From assembly GCA_937902115.1 (NCBI GenBank), contig CALGSR010000527.1, forward strand, positions 1 through 5,296: a stretch of 5,296 bases of DNA, in the 5' to 3' direction. This stretch comes from an uncultured Bacillus sp. (GTDB lineage Bacteria > Bacillota > Bacilli > Bacillales > Cytobacillaceae). The notes beneath the pieces were generated by a model. It saw only the letters and a list, made by a program, of their open reading frames with translations, was not told the origin of the DNA and searched no databases. The translations under genes were made by a program, and so were the position numbers. Positions 4,660 through 5,296 of the stretch are shown piece by piece (the stretch's first letter is position 1; each line of letters begins with the position of its first letter).

Positions 4660-5296
4660 CTATCTTCTTCTGTTTCTATTTCTTAAAAAGGTTGGGATAT
4701 CTAGTGTATCTTCGCCTTGCTGTGGAATATTCGCTCTTGGTTGTTCAATTTGCGGTTCTTCCTTTTTAATCTCGCGTTTTGCAGATGGCTGTACAGGTTT
4801 TTGCGCTTGCCCAAATGAAGGTCTTATTGGTTTCGGCTGCGCAATTTCTTCAATAAACCCAGTCGCAATAACTGTTACAACAATTTCATCTTTTAAATTT
4901 TCATTAATGACAGAACCAAAGATCATGTTTACATCCTGATCTGACGCACTTGCTACTATATCCGCTGCTTCCTGTACTTCATACAAACTTAAGTTTGTAC
5001 CTCCTGTAATGTTTAACAATACACCTTGTGCTCCGTCGATGGAAGTTTCAAGCAAGGGGGAAGAAATAGCTTTCTTTGCCGCTTCAGTAGCTCGATTTTC
5101 ACCATTTGCAATTCCAATTCCCATTAGTGCTGAACCCTTATTTGACATAATCGTCTTTACATCGGCAAAGTCCAAGTTAATTAATCCCGGAACAGCGATT
5201 AAGTCTGAAATCCCCTGCACCCCTTGGCGCAGAACATTATCTGCTTCTCTAAACGCTTCAAGCATTGGAGTGCTTTTATCAACAATTTCTAATAAA
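4660..5296 (-). CDS. ftsZ: Cell division GTPase FtsZ (C-terminal part, N-terminus outside window)
   Basis: The frame is open to the right edge and gives 211 residues, roughly the last 55% of a protein of about 380. It begins LLEIVDKSTPMLEAFREADN, so codons upstream of the ATG at 5265 belong to the gene and that ATG is internal. The T7 synergy loop NLDFADVK (40-47 of the fragment) holds the aspartates (42 and 45) that complete the GTPase site of the next subunit. The C-terminal polymerisation domain continues through NITGGTNLSLYEVQEAADIV and ends near VIATGF. A variable proline/glutamine/lysine-rich linker follows, then the conserved tail DTLDIPTFLRNRNRRR, which binds partners such as FtsA, SepF, EzrA and ZapA. 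The basic end (RNRNRRR) fits the lipid/lateral-interaction C-terminal variable segment. FtsZ forms the cytokinetic ring, including the polar ring that starts sporulation. GTP-binding motifs lie outside the window. Confidence 0.98.
   Translation of the reverse strand, partial: LLEIVDKSTPMLEAFREADNVLRQGVQGISDLIAVPGLINLDFADVKTIMSNKGSALMGIGIANGENRATEAAKKAISSPLLETSIDGAQGVLLNITGGTNLSLYEVQEAADIVASASDQDVNMIFGSVINENLKDEIVVTVIATGFIEEIAQPKPIRPSFGQAQKPVQPSAKREIKKEEPQIEQPRANIPQQGEDTLDIPTFLRNRNRRR

Noticed and set aside
4538..4939. Plus-strand 133-codon frame across the ftsZ terminator and ftsZ 3' end
   Set aside because: It reads through the terminator hairpin and antisense to the conserved FtsZ tail; no family resemblance or plausible promoter.

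Overview
The window looks like chromosomal DNA from a spore-forming Bacillaceae (Bacillus sensu lato). All seven genes lie on the minus strand. In transcription order (right to left) they are ftsZ (3' part), spoIIGA, sigE, sigG, ylmC, ylmD and ylmE (5' part). This is the conserved division and sporulation neighbourhood of Bacillus subtilis and its relatives. The proteins match the B. subtilis family members as I remember them, closely for FtsZ, SigE and SigG. The B. subtilis genes bpr (between ftsZ and spoIIGA) and ylmA (between sigG and ylmC) are absent. That points to a Bacillaceae lineage outside the B. subtilis group, but the species cannot be fixed from sequence alone.

Right end (4660-5296): the C-terminal 211 residues of FtsZ, followed by a strong intrinsic terminator (4620-4650) and a small imperfect palindrome. 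The 365-bp gap between ftsZ and spoIIGA holds a candidate spoIIG promoter. It is a sigma-A-like -35/-10 pair with an abnormal 22-bp spacer, the architecture known for the Spo0A-activated spoIIG promoter.

Centre (1655-4294): spoIIGA encodes the membrane aspartic protease that cuts pro-sigma-E. sigE encodes pro-sigma-E, the early mother-cell sigma factor. sigG encodes the late forespore sigma factor. The 152-bp sigE-sigG gap is the most information-dense part of the window. It holds a weak terminator-like hairpin, a sigma-F/sigma-G-type promoter with a 14-bp spacer, and a hairpin that can bury the whole sigG Shine-Dalgarno sequence. The upstream arm of that hairpin lies inside the promoter spacer. 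Only read-through mRNA from spoIIG would therefore carry both arms, while mRNA from the forespore promoter would not. sigG starts at TTG and ends in a terminator that overlaps its stop codon.

Left end (1-1565): ylmC (PRC-barrel protein), then ylmD (laccase-domain/PgeF family) and ylmE (PLP-binding YggS/PLPBP family), the last two 4 bp apart and probably cotranscribed. A candidate extended -10 promoter precedes ylmD. ylmE runs off the left edge.

I see no mobile element, CRISPR array, tRNA or rRNA. The window is core genome. Its interest lies in the layered regulation around spoIIG and sigG, not in a new gene system.
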